Below, one piece after another: positions 18,785 through 27,428 of a stretch of DNA of 64,000 nucleotides. The notes under the pieces were generated by a model. It had not been told where the DNA came from and did not search any database. It worked only from the letters and a program-made list of their open reading frames with translations. The first letter of the stretch is position 1, and each line of letters starts with the position of its first letter. Position numbers and translations under genes: made by a program. Origin of the DNA: Acutalibacter sp. (GTDB taxonomy: Bacteria > Bacillota > Clostridia > Oscillospirales > Acutalibacteraceae); assembly GCA_020025775.1 (NCBI GenBank), contig JAHHRN010000004.1, forward strand, positions 124,001 to 188,000, read 5' to 3'.

Positions 18785-18800
18785 GTTAGCAAAAACTAAC
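18785..18800. promoter_or_regulatory. Candidate operator 3, GTTAG-N6-CTAAC
   Basis: Dyad GTTAGCAAAAACTAAC, 18 bp centre-to-edge from copy 2 and about 12 nt before the ribosome site of the NEAT gene. Flanking AAG...CTT extends the symmetry. Confidence 0.6.
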
Positions 18801-18826
18801 TTAAAAATCTTTAAGGAGATGGGAAC

Positions 18827-19705
18827 ATGAGCAAACTTAGAAACCATAGAAGCGTTTTACAGGTTATTGTCGCTCTTTGCTTGATTTTCAGCTTGAGCCT
18901 TTCTGCTTTTGCTGTAAACGGTGTAAAGCAGTTAAAAGACGGTGCTTATTTAATCAAAGCCCAAACAAGCTATGTAAATCCAGATACAGGGAAAACCGCG
19001 AGCGGTGGTGACGATAGCCCCATGGGTAAAATGATGTGCGACCGCTATGTGGGAGCAGATATGCTCCTTGAAAAAGTGGGCGATAAGCTCTATGTGACTT
19101 TTTCAATGACAGGTGCTAAAGAACTCAAAAACTTTAAGGTCGAGATTGTCGATAAAAACGGCAACTTCCGCACGGCAGACTATAAGGTAACGGGAAAAGA
19201 TGCCGACAAAGACGAAGCGCATTACCGTGTAGAAATGAAAGCGGATGACCGCTATATTAGCCCAAGCTTTTTGGTGGAAATCATGAAAAAACAAATTCAG
19301 TTTTTCATTACACCGAATGTAACCGGTGCGGTAGAGGGCAACGGAAAGTTTTTAAGCGAAATGTTACCAGAACCGACCGAAGAAGCAAAAACGGAAGCAA
19401 AACCCGAAGTGACTGAAACACAAAAAGTGGAAATTACCACAGAACCTTATACAGCTTCCAATGTCCAGCAAGAGCCGGAGCTTGAACAGGAAGAAACAAA
19501 GAGCCATAAGACCGGTGTGATTATCGGTGTGGTTGTGGCTATCGTTCTTCTTGTCGCAATCGTAGTGGGTATCGTAATGAAACGTCGCGAAGATGCGGCA
19601 ATCGCTGCTGCCATGGAGCGTGAAAAGCTCGCCAAGGAACAAGCAGAACAAACTCCAGAAACAAAAGAGGTTAAAACGGATGATGATCAACAAACGACTG
19701 ATTGA
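18827..19705 (+). CDS. Membrane-anchored NEAT-like (putative haem-binding) surface protein
   Basis: 292 residues. A signal peptide ends near AFA (about residue 29). One domain spans about residues 33-175, then comes a Pro/Glu/Thr-rich stalk, a membrane helix (GVIIGVVVAIVLLVAIVVGI) and a charged cytoplasmic tail. The domain has the NEAT-like order: a short Met-rich lip (SPMGKMMCDRY), LLEKVGDKLYVTFSM, LKNFKVEI, then strands ending IQFFI. The YxxxY haem motif of Isd proteins is absent; Met66-Met70 and Met153 are possible ligands. It starts a five-gene operon with an ABC exporter-like pair. The family call is by pattern, not alignment. Confidence 0.6.
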   Translation: MSKLRNHRSVLQVIVALCLIFSLSLSAFAVNGVKQLKDGAYLIKAQTSYVNPDTGKTASGGDDSPMGKMMCDRYVGADMLLEKVGDKLYVTFSMTGAKELKNFKVEIVDKNGNFRTADYKVTGKDADKDEAHYRVEMKADDRYISPSFLVEIMKKQIQFFITPNVTGAVEGNGKFLSEMLPEPTEEAKTEAKPEVTETQKVEITTEPYTASNVQQEPELEQEETKSHKTGVIIGVVVAIVLLVAIVVGIVMKRREDAAIAAAMEREKLAKEQAEQTPETKEVKTDDDQQTTD

Positions 19706-21422
19706 TACAGTCGAGGAAAGTAAGAAGTATATCGCAGGAAACGTTATTGCACAGTGGGTTTCACTCCTCTCCAATGTCGTTTTGATGTTCGGTATCGCAG
19801 AGCTTTTAAACAAAATTTATATAGGAAACCTTACAGGGCAATATCTTTTCTATTTCGCCCTTGTGGCTATAGCGGCCTTGCTGATACGAAGTCTATGCAC
19901 GATGCTTTCCACAAAATTCGGCTATCTTTCCTCCAAAACGGTAAAAGAAAAGCTGAGAACGCAAATATTCCAAAAGCTTTTAAAACTCGGTCCGTCCTAC
20001 AGAGAAAATGTAAAATCCTCTGAAGCGGTGCAAATGGCATCCGAAGGTGTTGACCAGTTAGAAACCTATTTCGCAGGCTATCTGCCGCAGTTCTTCTTTG
20101 CGATGATTGCACCGATTACCTTGTTCGTCATCATTGCAACCATTGATATTTGGTCGGCTGTCGTGCTTTTAATCTGCGTACCGATGATTCCGATTGCGAT
20201 TGCCGCAGTGCAGACTTGGGCAAAGAAGCTCTTCTTTAAATACTGGGGCAACTACACCTCCCTCGGCGATACCTTCCTCGAGAATTTGCAGGGCTTAACC
20301 ACCCTCAAAATCTATGAAGCCGATGACTATAAGAATGAAGTCATGAACAAAGAGGCAGAGGAGTTCCGCAAAATCACTATGCGCGTGTTAACCATGCAGC
20401 TCAATTCCATTACCATTATGGATTTGGTTGCCTACGGCGGCGCGGCACTCGGTATCATCATGGCAACCGTAGCTTTCTCAAAGGGTAAGATTGATTTAGC
20501 AGGGACGATTACGATTATCCTGCTTTCTGCGGATTTCTTCATCCCCATGCGTCGTCTCGGCTCGTTCTTCCACATTGCCATGAACGGCATGGCAGCGGCA
20601 GACAATATCTTTAATCTTTTGGATATCGAAGTCGAAGATGATGCGAAGAAAAAAACCCTCGATACAGTCGGCGACATTGAAATGCACGATGTGCACTTCT
20701 CTTATAATGAAGAACGTGAAATCCTGCACGGCGTGAATCTGAAATTCCCCGTGGGCAGTTTTACCGCGATTGTCGGTAAGAGCGGTTGCGGTAAATCCAC
20801 CGTGTCGGGTATTCTGACAGGCAAAAACAAACACTATACTGGCTCTGTCTCTATCGGTGATTTAGAGCTTTCCGAAATCAAAGACGAAAGCCTTCTGCAA
20901 AAGATTGTTTATATCTCGAATCATAGTTACCTCTTTAAAGGCACCGTACGTGAGAATCTTCTCATGGGTAAGCCGAACGCCACCGAAGAAGAGATGTGGG
21001 CAGTTTTAGAGCGCGTGAATCTTGCCGATTTCTTAAAGGCAGAGAACGGACTCGATACCGTACTTTTAGAGCGTGCATCCAACCTCTCCGGTGGTCAGTG
21101 CCAAAGACTTGCCCTCGCGCGTGCGCTTCTTTTCGATGCACCGGTTTATATCTTCGACGAAGCGGCATCCAATGTCGATGTTGAAAGCGAAGAGCAAATC
21201 ATGCAGGAAATCGAAGCGATTTCTAAAACCAAAACGGTGCTTTTAATTTCGCACCGCTTGGCGAATGTAGTTCATGCCGATAACGTATACGTCTTAAAGG
21301 ACGGCGACGTGGTCGAAGAGGGTACACACGAAGCCCTGCTTCAAAAGAACGGCGTTTATAAAACGCTGTGGACCGCACAACAAACACTGGAAAATTACGG
21401 AAAGGCAGGTGAGTTGAAATGA
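19680..21422 (+). CDS. ABC transporter, fused permease/ATPase, CydD-like
   Basis: 580 residues from ATG 19680, which overlaps the NEAT gene by 26 nt; AAAGAGG lies upstream. Six membrane helices (about 20-320) precede an ATPase domain with GKSGCGKST, a canonical LSGGQ and IFDEAASNVD. Its pairing and overlap (ATGA) with a second half-transporter gives a CydDC-type heterodimer. CydDC proteins move cysteine/glutathione and bind haem. Next to a NEAT-like protein, a haem or porphyrin role is plausible but not shown. The first half of the nucleotide-binding site is fully conserved. Confidence 0.8.
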   Translation: MMINKRLIDTVEESKKYIAGNVIAQWVSLLSNVVLMFGIAELLNKIYIGNLTGQYLFYFALVAIAALLIRSLCTMLSTKFGYLSSKTVKEKLRTQIFQKLLKLGPSYRENVKSSEAVQMASEGVDQLETYFAGYLPQFFFAMIAPITLFVIIATIDIWSAVVLLICVPMIPIAIAAVQTWAKKLFFKYWGNYTSLGDTFLENLQGLTTLKIYEADDYKNEVMNKEAEEFRKITMRVLTMQLNSITIMDLVAYGGAALGIIMATVAFSKGKIDLAGTITIILLSADFFIPMRRLGSFFHIAMNGMAAADNIFNLLDIEVEDDAKKKTLDTVGDIEMHDVHFSYNEEREILHGVNLKFPVGSFTAIVGKSGCGKSTVSGILTGKNKHYTGSVSIGDLELSEIKDESLLQKIVYISNHSYLFKGTVRENLLMGKPNATEEEMWAVLERVNLADFLKAENGLDTVLLERASNLSGGQCQRLALARALLFDAPVYIFDEAASNVDVESEEQIMQEIEAISKTKTVLLISHRLANVVHADNVYVLKDGDVVEEGTHEALLQKNGVYKTLWTAQQTLENYGKAGELK

Positions 21423-23077
21423 AAAAACGCAGTGGATTTAAAGTCATGCGCAGTTTGATTTCTCCCGTAAAGCCCTTAACCGGCTATATGGTGCTCGCCA
21501 TTTTTATGGGACTCATCGGTAACCTTGCCGCCAGTTTTATTACCATTTTCGGCGGCTTTGCTGTGCTTCGCATTTTAGGCATTTCCGTAAAACTTTCCAT
21601 GGGCGCAATTATCACCTGCCTTTTGGTGTTTGCCCTGCTTCGTGGCGCATTGCGCTATGCCGAACAGGCGTGCAACCACTTTATTGCCTTTAAAATTTTG
21701 GCAATTCTGCGTGACCTCGTGTTCAAAGCTCTTCGCAAGCTTTGCCCCGCAAAACTCGAGGGCAGAGACAAGGGCGACCTCATTTCGCTCATCACTTCGG
21801 ATATTGAGCTTTTAGAGGTCTTTTATGCACATACCATCTCCCCGATTGCAATCGCCACACTCTTTACCATTGTTATGGTGCTGTTCATTGGTTCCTACCA
21901 CTGGATTTTAGGCTTAGTAGCACTCCTTTGCTATCTGATTGTCGGCGTAGTTGTTCCGCTTGTTACCTCCAAAAAGAGCGGCGATACCGGTCTTAAATTC
22001 CGTACGGCGGCAGGTGCTTTGAGCAGTTATGTATTGGACAGCTTACATGGCCTTTCCGAAACCCTCCAGTTCGGGCAGGGTCAGAAGCGTTTGGAAGCGA
22101 TGCAGGCACAGACCCGTCAACTTTCCGAACACGAAAAGGAACTCAAAAAGGGTGAAGCCAAAAATGCGGCAGTGACCAATCTCATCGTTCTGCTTTGCGA
22201 CCTCTTGATGCTCTTTACAGCTTCCGCGCTCTATATGAAAGGCGCTGTAGATTTCGCAGGCGTCTTTATTGCCACCTTGGCACTCTTTTCTTCCTTTGGT
22301 CCGACCATTGCGCTGGCGGCACTCGGCAGTACCCTTCAAAATACGATTGCGGCAGGCAACCGTGTTTTAGATATTTTAGAAGAGACCCCGCAGGTGGAAG
22401 AAATCGAAAATCAGAAGGATGTCACCTTTGAGAAAGCAGCGGTTCAAAACGTCAGCTTCTCCTATGGTGACGAGCTGATTTTAGATGATATTTCCATGGA
22501 TATTCCTAAGGGTAAAATCATCGGCATTGTCGGTCGAAGCGGCAGTGGTAAGTCCACACTCTTAAAGCTCTTAATGCGCTTTTGGAATGTTAAGGACGGT
22601 AAAATTACTATGTCCGACACAGACCTTCAAAACATCAATACCAAGAGCCTGCGCGAAAACGAAAGCTATATGACACAGGAAACCTGGCTCTTTAAGGATA
22701 CTATTCGCAATAACATTAAGATTGCAAAGCTTGATGCCACAGATGAAGAAATCATTGCGGCGGCGAAAAAGGCCTCCGTGCATGAATTCATCGAACAGCT
22801 CCCCAAGGGCTACGATACACCCGTCGGTGAACTTGGCGATACGCTTTCCGGCGGTGAAAAACAGAGAATCGGTTTGGCTCGTGCCTTCCTGCACGATGCA
22901 CCGCTCATGCTCTTAGATGAGCCGACAGGCAACCTCGACAGCCTCAACGAAGCGGTTATTTTGAAGTCGTTGAATGAAGAGAAGGAAGACAAAACCGTTC
23001 TTTTGGTTACCCACCGACAGTCTACACTTCGTATGGCAGATACAGTGTATTCGGTAGAACATGGAAGGATGAGCTAA
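21419..23077 (+). CDS. ABC transporter, fused permease/ATPase, CydC-like
   Basis: 552 residues, partner of the preceding gene with a 4-nt ATGA overlap. Six membrane helices are followed by GRSGSGKST, LSGGEKQRIGLARAF and LLLDEPTGNLD, so both ATPase sites of the heterodimer keep the catalytic glutamate or equivalent. It ends in TAATG, shared with the next start, which indicates translational coupling through the operon. Substrate is unknown; see the CydD-like entry. Confidence 0.8.
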   Translation: MKKRSGFKVMRSLISPVKPLTGYMVLAIFMGLIGNLAASFITIFGGFAVLRILGISVKLSMGAIITCLLVFALLRGALRYAEQACNHFIAFKILAILRDLVFKALRKLCPAKLEGRDKGDLISLITSDIELLEVFYAHTISPIAIATLFTIVMVLFIGSYHWILGLVALLCYLIVGVVVPLVTSKKSGDTGLKFRTAAGALSSYVLDSLHGLSETLQFGQGQKRLEAMQAQTRQLSEHEKELKKGEAKNAAVTNLIVLLCDLLMLFTASALYMKGAVDFAGVFIATLALFSSFGPTIALAALGSTLQNTIAAGNRVLDILEETPQVEEIENQKDVTFEKAAVQNVSFSYGDELILDDISMDIPKGKIIGIVGRSGSGKSTLLKLLMRFWNVKDGKITMSDTDLQNINTKSLRENESYMTQETWLFKDTIRNNIKIAKLDATDEEIIAAAKKASVHEFIEQLPKGYDTPVGELGDTLSGGEKQRIGLARAFLHDAPLMLLDEPTGNLDSLNEAVILKSLNEEKEDKTVLLVTHRQSTLRMADTVYSVEHGRMS

Positions 23078-23448
23078 TGGAACAGAAGCAAATTGCTGAT
23101 AAGCGAGATAAAGAAAAAGCTGTTGTTTATGAAATGATTGCACTTTATTGCCGCAAAAATCATGGCACTAAAAAGCAAGACGGACTTTGCAAAGACTGTA
23201 GGGCAATTTATGATTATGCCGCTATGCGTACGGATAAATGTCCCTTTATGGAGACAAAAACCTTCTGCTCTAATTGCAAAGTGCATTGCTATAAACCCGA
23301 AATGCGAGAAAAGATTCGAGAAATCATGCGCTTTTCAGGTCCGCGGATGCTCTTTTATCATCCCGTTTTAGCTATTTCTCACCTCAAAGAAGACTTAAAA
23401 GAAAAACGAAACTTAAAAAAAGAAGATGACAAGAAGATAAAATCATAG
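23077..23448 (+). CDS. Nitrous-oxide-stimulated-promoter (YgbA_NO) family protein
   Basis: 123 residues, soluble, cysteine-rich. Conserved features are EMIALYCRKNHG, CKDCRAIYDYA, CPF, CSNCKVHCY and the closing block MRFSGPRMLFYHP, which match the YgbA_NO family. The spaced cysteines suggest a metal or Fe-S site. In enterobacteria the founding member responds to nitrosative stress, but its activity is unclear. Here it is coupled to the ABC pair (TAATG overlap), so it probably serves the same haem/iron function. Confidence 0.82.
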   Translation: MEQKQIADKRDKEKAVVYEMIALYCRKNHGTKKQDGLCKDCRAIYDYAAMRTDKCPFMETKTFCSNCKVHCYKPEMREKIREIMRFSGPRMLFYHPVLAISHLKEDLKEKRNLKKEDDKKIKS

Positions 23449-23463
23449 AATTGGAGAATGTAT

Positions 23464-23853
23464 ATGAAAAAAGCATTTTATATCGTCCTCGGTTTAATCG
23501 GTGTTGGTCTTGGTGCACTTGGTGCGGCATTACCGTTTTTACCCGCTTTTCCGTTCCTTTTACTTGCCGCGTTTTGCTTCGGTAAAAGCTCCGAAAAGCT
23601 CGACACTTGGTTTAAAAACACCAAGCTTTATAAAAAGAATTTAGAATCCTATGTCAAAGGGCAGGGGATGACCAATAAAGCCAAAGTACGTGTGGTTAGC
23701 ATGGTTTCTGCACTGATGCTTGTTGGTTTTATCATTATGCTCGTAAAGGATGTCCCGAAGGCGGCACTTGTGGTGCTTGCACTGGTTTGGGTTTTCCACA
23801 TTCTCTATTTTGCTTTCGGCGTTAAAAAATATGAGCCGAAAGATGAAGCCTAA
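23464..23853 (+). CDS. DUF454 (YbaN) family inner-membrane protein
   Basis: 129 residues with a start at ATG 23464, because the GGAG at 23453-23456 is too close to the ATG at 23458. The N-terminal LGLIGVGLGALGAALPFLPAFPFLLLAA and the CFGKSSEKLDTWF segment are the DUF454 signature. Two more membrane segments follow. Family members occur in haem-uptake operons of several bacteria, which fits this operon. No enzymatic role is known. Confidence 0.82.
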   Translation: MKKAFYIVLGLIGVGLGALGAALPFLPAFPFLLLAAFCFGKSSEKLDTWFKNTKLYKKNLESYVKGQGMTNKAKVRVVSMVSALMLVGFIIMLVKDVPKAALVVLALVWVFHILYFAFGVKKYEPKDEA

Positions 23854-23864
23854 ATCTTTAAAAT

Positions 23865-23900
23865 AAAAAAGCTGTCTCAAAAAATAGAGACAGCTTTTTT
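23865..23900. terminator. Bidirectional terminator between the NEAT operon and the minus-strand ABC pair
   Basis: Stem AAAAAAGCTGTCTC/GAGACAGCTTTTTT with an 8-nt loop is symmetric and usable from both sides. Confidence 0.9.
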
Positions 23901-23922
23901 TATTTTGATTTTTAATATACCT

Positions 23923-25677
23923 TTAGGTTTCTTTTAAAGCGTTTTCTGCGGTGTGCACATCGAACTGGCTTTCATAGATTTCTTTGTAGAAGCCACCCTG
24001 TTGTAGCAATTCTTCGTGCGTACCCGATTCCACAATCTTGCCGTCACGCATCACTAAAATCACATCCGCTTCCTGTACAGTGGAAAGACGATGTGCCGCA
24101 ATCAGGCTTGTTCTGCCGTCCATGAGTGCCGTCAGTGCCTTTTGCACCTTGTGTTCGGTGTGGGTGTCAATGTTGCTGGTCGCCTCGTCTAAGATGAGTA
24201 CAGCGGGGTTTCGCAGCATCACACGGGCAAGGCACAAGAGTTGCTTTTCCCCATGCGAAAGGTTTGCACCGTTCTTACGAAGCATCGTGTCATAGCCCTG
24301 CGGTAATCTTTGAATAAAGCTGTGTGCTTTTGCCGCCTTGGCCGCCGCCAAAATTTCCTCTTCGGTGGCATTTTCTTTGCCGTAGGCAATATTTTCCCGC
24401 ACTGTGCCGTGTAAAATCCAACTGTCTTGGAGCACCAAACCAAAGTTACGGCGCAGGCTCTCCCGGGTGACCGAACGAATATCCGTGCCGTCTACCGTGA
24501 TTTTACCGTCGGTAATCTCATAAAATCGCATCAGCAGATTGGTGACTGTAGTTTTGCCACAGCCTGTCGGACCGACAAGTGCTACGGTTTGCCCACTTTC
24601 TATGTGTAAATTAAAATGCTCCATAAAGGGCTTGTCTTTCGAATAAGAGAAAGCAACGTCCTCAAAATCTACCGTGCCGCGCTTTACTTCGAGCTCGGGC
24701 AGACCCTCGTCACTTTCTTCTTCTGGCTCATCTAAAAGTGCAAATACGCGCTCTGCACTGGCTCTGGCGTTCTGAAATTCCGCAATGACCGAGGAGATTT
24801 CATTAAACGGTTTGGTATACTGCGAGCAGTACGCCAAAAACGAGGTCAGTTCGCCGACCGAAAGTTTACCTTTCACGGCAAGCACCGCACCGAGCAGGGC
24901 AACACCGGCGTAAATTACAGCATTCACAAAACGGGTAGCAGGGTTCGTAAGCGCGGAAAAGAAGTGTGCCACAACACCGACCTTTTGCAGTTCGTCATTC
25001 GTATCCCCGAAGGTTTCCTCTGTGGCTTCCTCCATGTGATAGAGCTTAACAAGCTCACCGTTTTGAATCATCTCCGAAGCATAGCCGCCAATTTGACCGC
25101 GCAGTTTAGCCTGCTGCTGGAATTTATCGTGCGTGTGTTTCGCGATAAAGGAAGAAACAAAGAGGGAAATGGGCGTCAGCGCCACAACCAAAAGGGCGAT
25201 ATAGGGATTTAAAAAGAACATGAAAAGCAAGGTGCTCAAAATCGTTACAAATCCCGAAAACACCTGCGTAAAGCCCTCTAAAAGTCCCGAAGAAACAATG
25301 TCAATATCGGTGGAAATGAGGCTCACAAAATCACCGTCTGCGTGGCTGTCTGTATAGGAGACAGGAAGCTTTTGCAGTTTTTTATAAAGTCTTTGCCGAA
25401 GCTCCTTCGCCGTTAAATAAGAAAGCGTGTTGGATTGCTGTTTCATGACCCATTGCATGGCCATGGAAAAGAGAATCATCGCCACTAAAATGCCGCAGAT
25501 TTTATAGAGACGCGGAAAATCCACTGCACCTTCTACCGCCATGCAGTCTACCGCATAACCGATTAAAACCGGCACGAACAGGGAAGAAAGAATCCCTAAA
25601 AAGGCAAATATAACAGCGCAGATAAAATGTTTTTTAAAGGGGGCAACGGCTTCTAACAATCGTTTTACTGTACGCAT
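23923..25677 (-). CDS. Heterodimeric ABC exporter, consensus-site subunit
   Basis: 584 residues: six membrane helices, then an ATPase with GPTGCGKTT, a signature LSHGEKQLL (His in place of the first Gly) and VLILDEATSNID with the catalytic glutamate. Its start overlaps the end of the upstream ABC gene by 13 nt. The pair resembles TM287/288 and BmrCD-type exporters, in which one site is degenerate. The substrate cannot be told from sequence. Confidence 0.88.
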   Translation of the reverse strand: MRTVKRLLEAVAPFKKHFICAVIFAFLGILSSLFVPVLIGYAVDCMAVEGAVDFPRLYKICGILVAMILFSMAMQWVMKQQSNTLSYLTAKELRQRLYKKLQKLPVSYTDSHADGDFVSLISTDIDIVSSGLLEGFTQVFSGFVTILSTLLFMFFLNPYIALLVVALTPISLFVSSFIAKHTHDKFQQQAKLRGQIGGYASEMIQNGELVKLYHMEEATEETFGDTNDELQKVGVVAHFFSALTNPATRFVNAVIYAGVALLGAVLAVKGKLSVGELTSFLAYCSQYTKPFNEISSVIAEFQNARASAERVFALLDEPEEESDEGLPELEVKRGTVDFEDVAFSYSKDKPFMEHFNLHIESGQTVALVGPTGCGKTTVTNLLMRFYEITDGKITVDGTDIRSVTRESLRRNFGLVLQDSWILHGTVRENIAYGKENATEEEILAAAKAAKAHSFIQRLPQGYDTMLRKNGANLSHGEKQLLCLARVMLRNPAVLILDEATSNIDTHTEHKVQKALTALMDGRTSLIAAHRLSTVQEADVILVMRDGKIVESGTHEELLQQGGFYKEIYESQFDVHTAENALKET

Positions 25678-27395
25678 GCCGGCACCTCCTCTGCATTTTG
25701 CGAACGGCAGATTTCTCTGTATAATTCGTTGGAATCCAGAAGCTCTTTGTGCGTCCCCGAGCCTGCGAGTGTGCCGTCCTCCAAAACGAAAATGCAGTCC
25801 GCATTTTGAATCACATGAATGCGTTGTGAAATCAAAATTATGGTTTTATTGCCTTTAAAATCTGCCAAATTTCTGCGAATTTTAGCTTCTGTCGCAAAGT
25901 CAAGCGCACTGAGAGAATCGTCAAAAATCAAAATCTCCGGCTCACCCAAAAGTGCACGGGCAATGGTAAGTCTCTGTTTTTGACCGCCCGAAAAATTCTT
26001 GCCACCCTCCGATACAGGCGCATCTAAGCCTTCGGGTAGGGCGAATATAAATTCCGCCGCATCGGCAATCTTCAAAGCTTCTTTAATAGTTTCATCGGAA
26101 ATCTCTTTTTTGCCGCAAACGAGGTTTTCTCTTACTGTGCCTTTAAAGAGGGGATTGCCCTGCGATACCAAATGTACTGCACCGTGTAAGGCTTTGTTTG
26201 TGTAGGCTTTTACATCTTCTCCAAAGACTTCCACCGCGCCTTCGTCTGCATCATACAGACGGCAAAGCAGCTTCATCAACGTGGATTTTCCTGCGCCCGT
26301 TGCACCGACAATCCCGACCGTTGCCCCTTTTGGAATTTCCAGAGAAATATGTGAGAGCACCGGCTCTGCGCTATCCGCATAGGAGAAAGAAACATCGCGG
26401 AACGCCGCGGCAGTTTGGGCGTTTTCTGTAGAAACCGTATCCACAGAGCCTTCTACCATGTCGGGCGTTAAATGCAAAACCTCTTCAATGCGTTCCACCG
26501 ATGCCGAAGCCTTGGTAAAGAGCACAATGGTGTTGGCAAAAATCATAATGGACATGAGGATTTGCGTCATGTAGTTGGTAAAGGCAATCATTTGCCCTTG
26601 CGTGAGCGTACCGACCTGAATGCGTTTGCCGCCGAGCAGTAAAAGAAGCACGATGCAAAGGTTTAAAAGTGCAAAGGAGAGGGGATTGAGGCACGCATTG
26701 AGCCTCGCTACGTGCAAATTGATGCGGGTTACATCGTCATTGACTGAACCGAACTGCTTTTTATGAAAGCCGATTTTTTGAAAAGCACGAATCACACGCA
26801 CACCCGAAAGAGAATCCTCGGTAATTGCCGAAAGAGTATCTGTCTTTTTCTGAATCCTGCGATAGAGTGGACGCGAGCGGCTCAAAACGACATATAACAG
26901 TACACTGAGTGCCACGGCAGCAACCAGAAAAATCACAGAAAGCTTTAAATCCAGTGCCATGGCCGCAAGAAGCGAACCTAAAATGATGAACGGCCAACGA
27001 AATGCCAAACGAATGAACATGGCAACCGCCGTCTGCACTTGGTTTACATCATTTAAAATACGCGTGGTGAGGGTGGAATCGGAAAAGGCATCCTGCTGTT
27101 TTTGGGAAAGTGTATGGATTTTCCGAAACAGGTCACGACGAAGCAGAGTGCCGATGCCTTGCTGCGCCGAAGCCGCGCTGTATTGGCAGATGACCGCAAA
27201 GGCAAACCCTACAGTGCCCTGCAACAGCATTAAGCCGCCCATTTTCAAAATATAAGGAATATCGCCGTTTGCAATGCCGACATCCACAATTTTTGCCATA
27301 ATCAGCGGAATAAACAGTTCTAAAATGGCTTCACTGAGCTTAAATGCAGGCCCTATAATAAACTGCTTTTTGAATTGCCTTACATATTGTTTCAA
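25665..27395 (-). CDS. Heterodimeric ABC exporter, degenerate-site subunit
   Basis: 576 residues, probable TTG start 12 nt after AAGGAG. Walker A GATGAGKST and signature FSGGQKQRL are canonical, but Walker B reads LIFDDSLSALD, with Asp at the catalytic Glu position. That is the mark of the degenerate half in TM287/288-like exporters. It lies 33 nt after the MFS gene and overlaps the next ABC gene, so the three probably form one operon. Confidence 0.88.
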   Translation of the reverse strand: MKQYVRQFKKQFIIGPAFKLSEAILELFIPLIMAKIVDVGIANGDIPYILKMGGLMLLQGTVGFAFAVICQYSAASAQQGIGTLLRRDLFRKIHTLSQKQQDAFSDSTLTTRILNDVNQVQTAVAMFIRLAFRWPFIILGSLLAAMALDLKLSVIFLVAAVALSVLLYVVLSRSRPLYRRIQKKTDTLSAITEDSLSGVRVIRAFQKIGFHKKQFGSVNDDVTRINLHVARLNACLNPLSFALLNLCIVLLLLLGGKRIQVGTLTQGQMIAFTNYMTQILMSIMIFANTIVLFTKASASVERIEEVLHLTPDMVEGSVDTVSTENAQTAAAFRDVSFSYADSAEPVLSHISLEIPKGATVGIVGATGAGKSTLMKLLCRLYDADEGAVEVFGEDVKAYTNKALHGAVHLVSQGNPLFKGTVRENLVCGKKEISDETIKEALKIADAAEFIFALPEGLDAPVSEGGKNFSGGQKQRLTIARALLGEPEILIFDDSLSALDFATEAKIRRNLADFKGNKTIILISQRIHVIQNADCIFVLEDGTLAGSGTHKELLDSNELYREICRSQNAEEVPACVQ

Positions 27396-27428
27396 AGCCG
27401 CCCGTGACTCCTTCCTTTTGAAATTTCC

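Noticed and set aside
18673..18800. Classic DtxR or Fur box in the NEAT leader
   Set aside because: The half-site GTTAG/CTAAC recalls DtxR boxes, but the 6-nt gap does not fit, and no GATAAT-type Fur array is present. I kept it as an unnamed operator.
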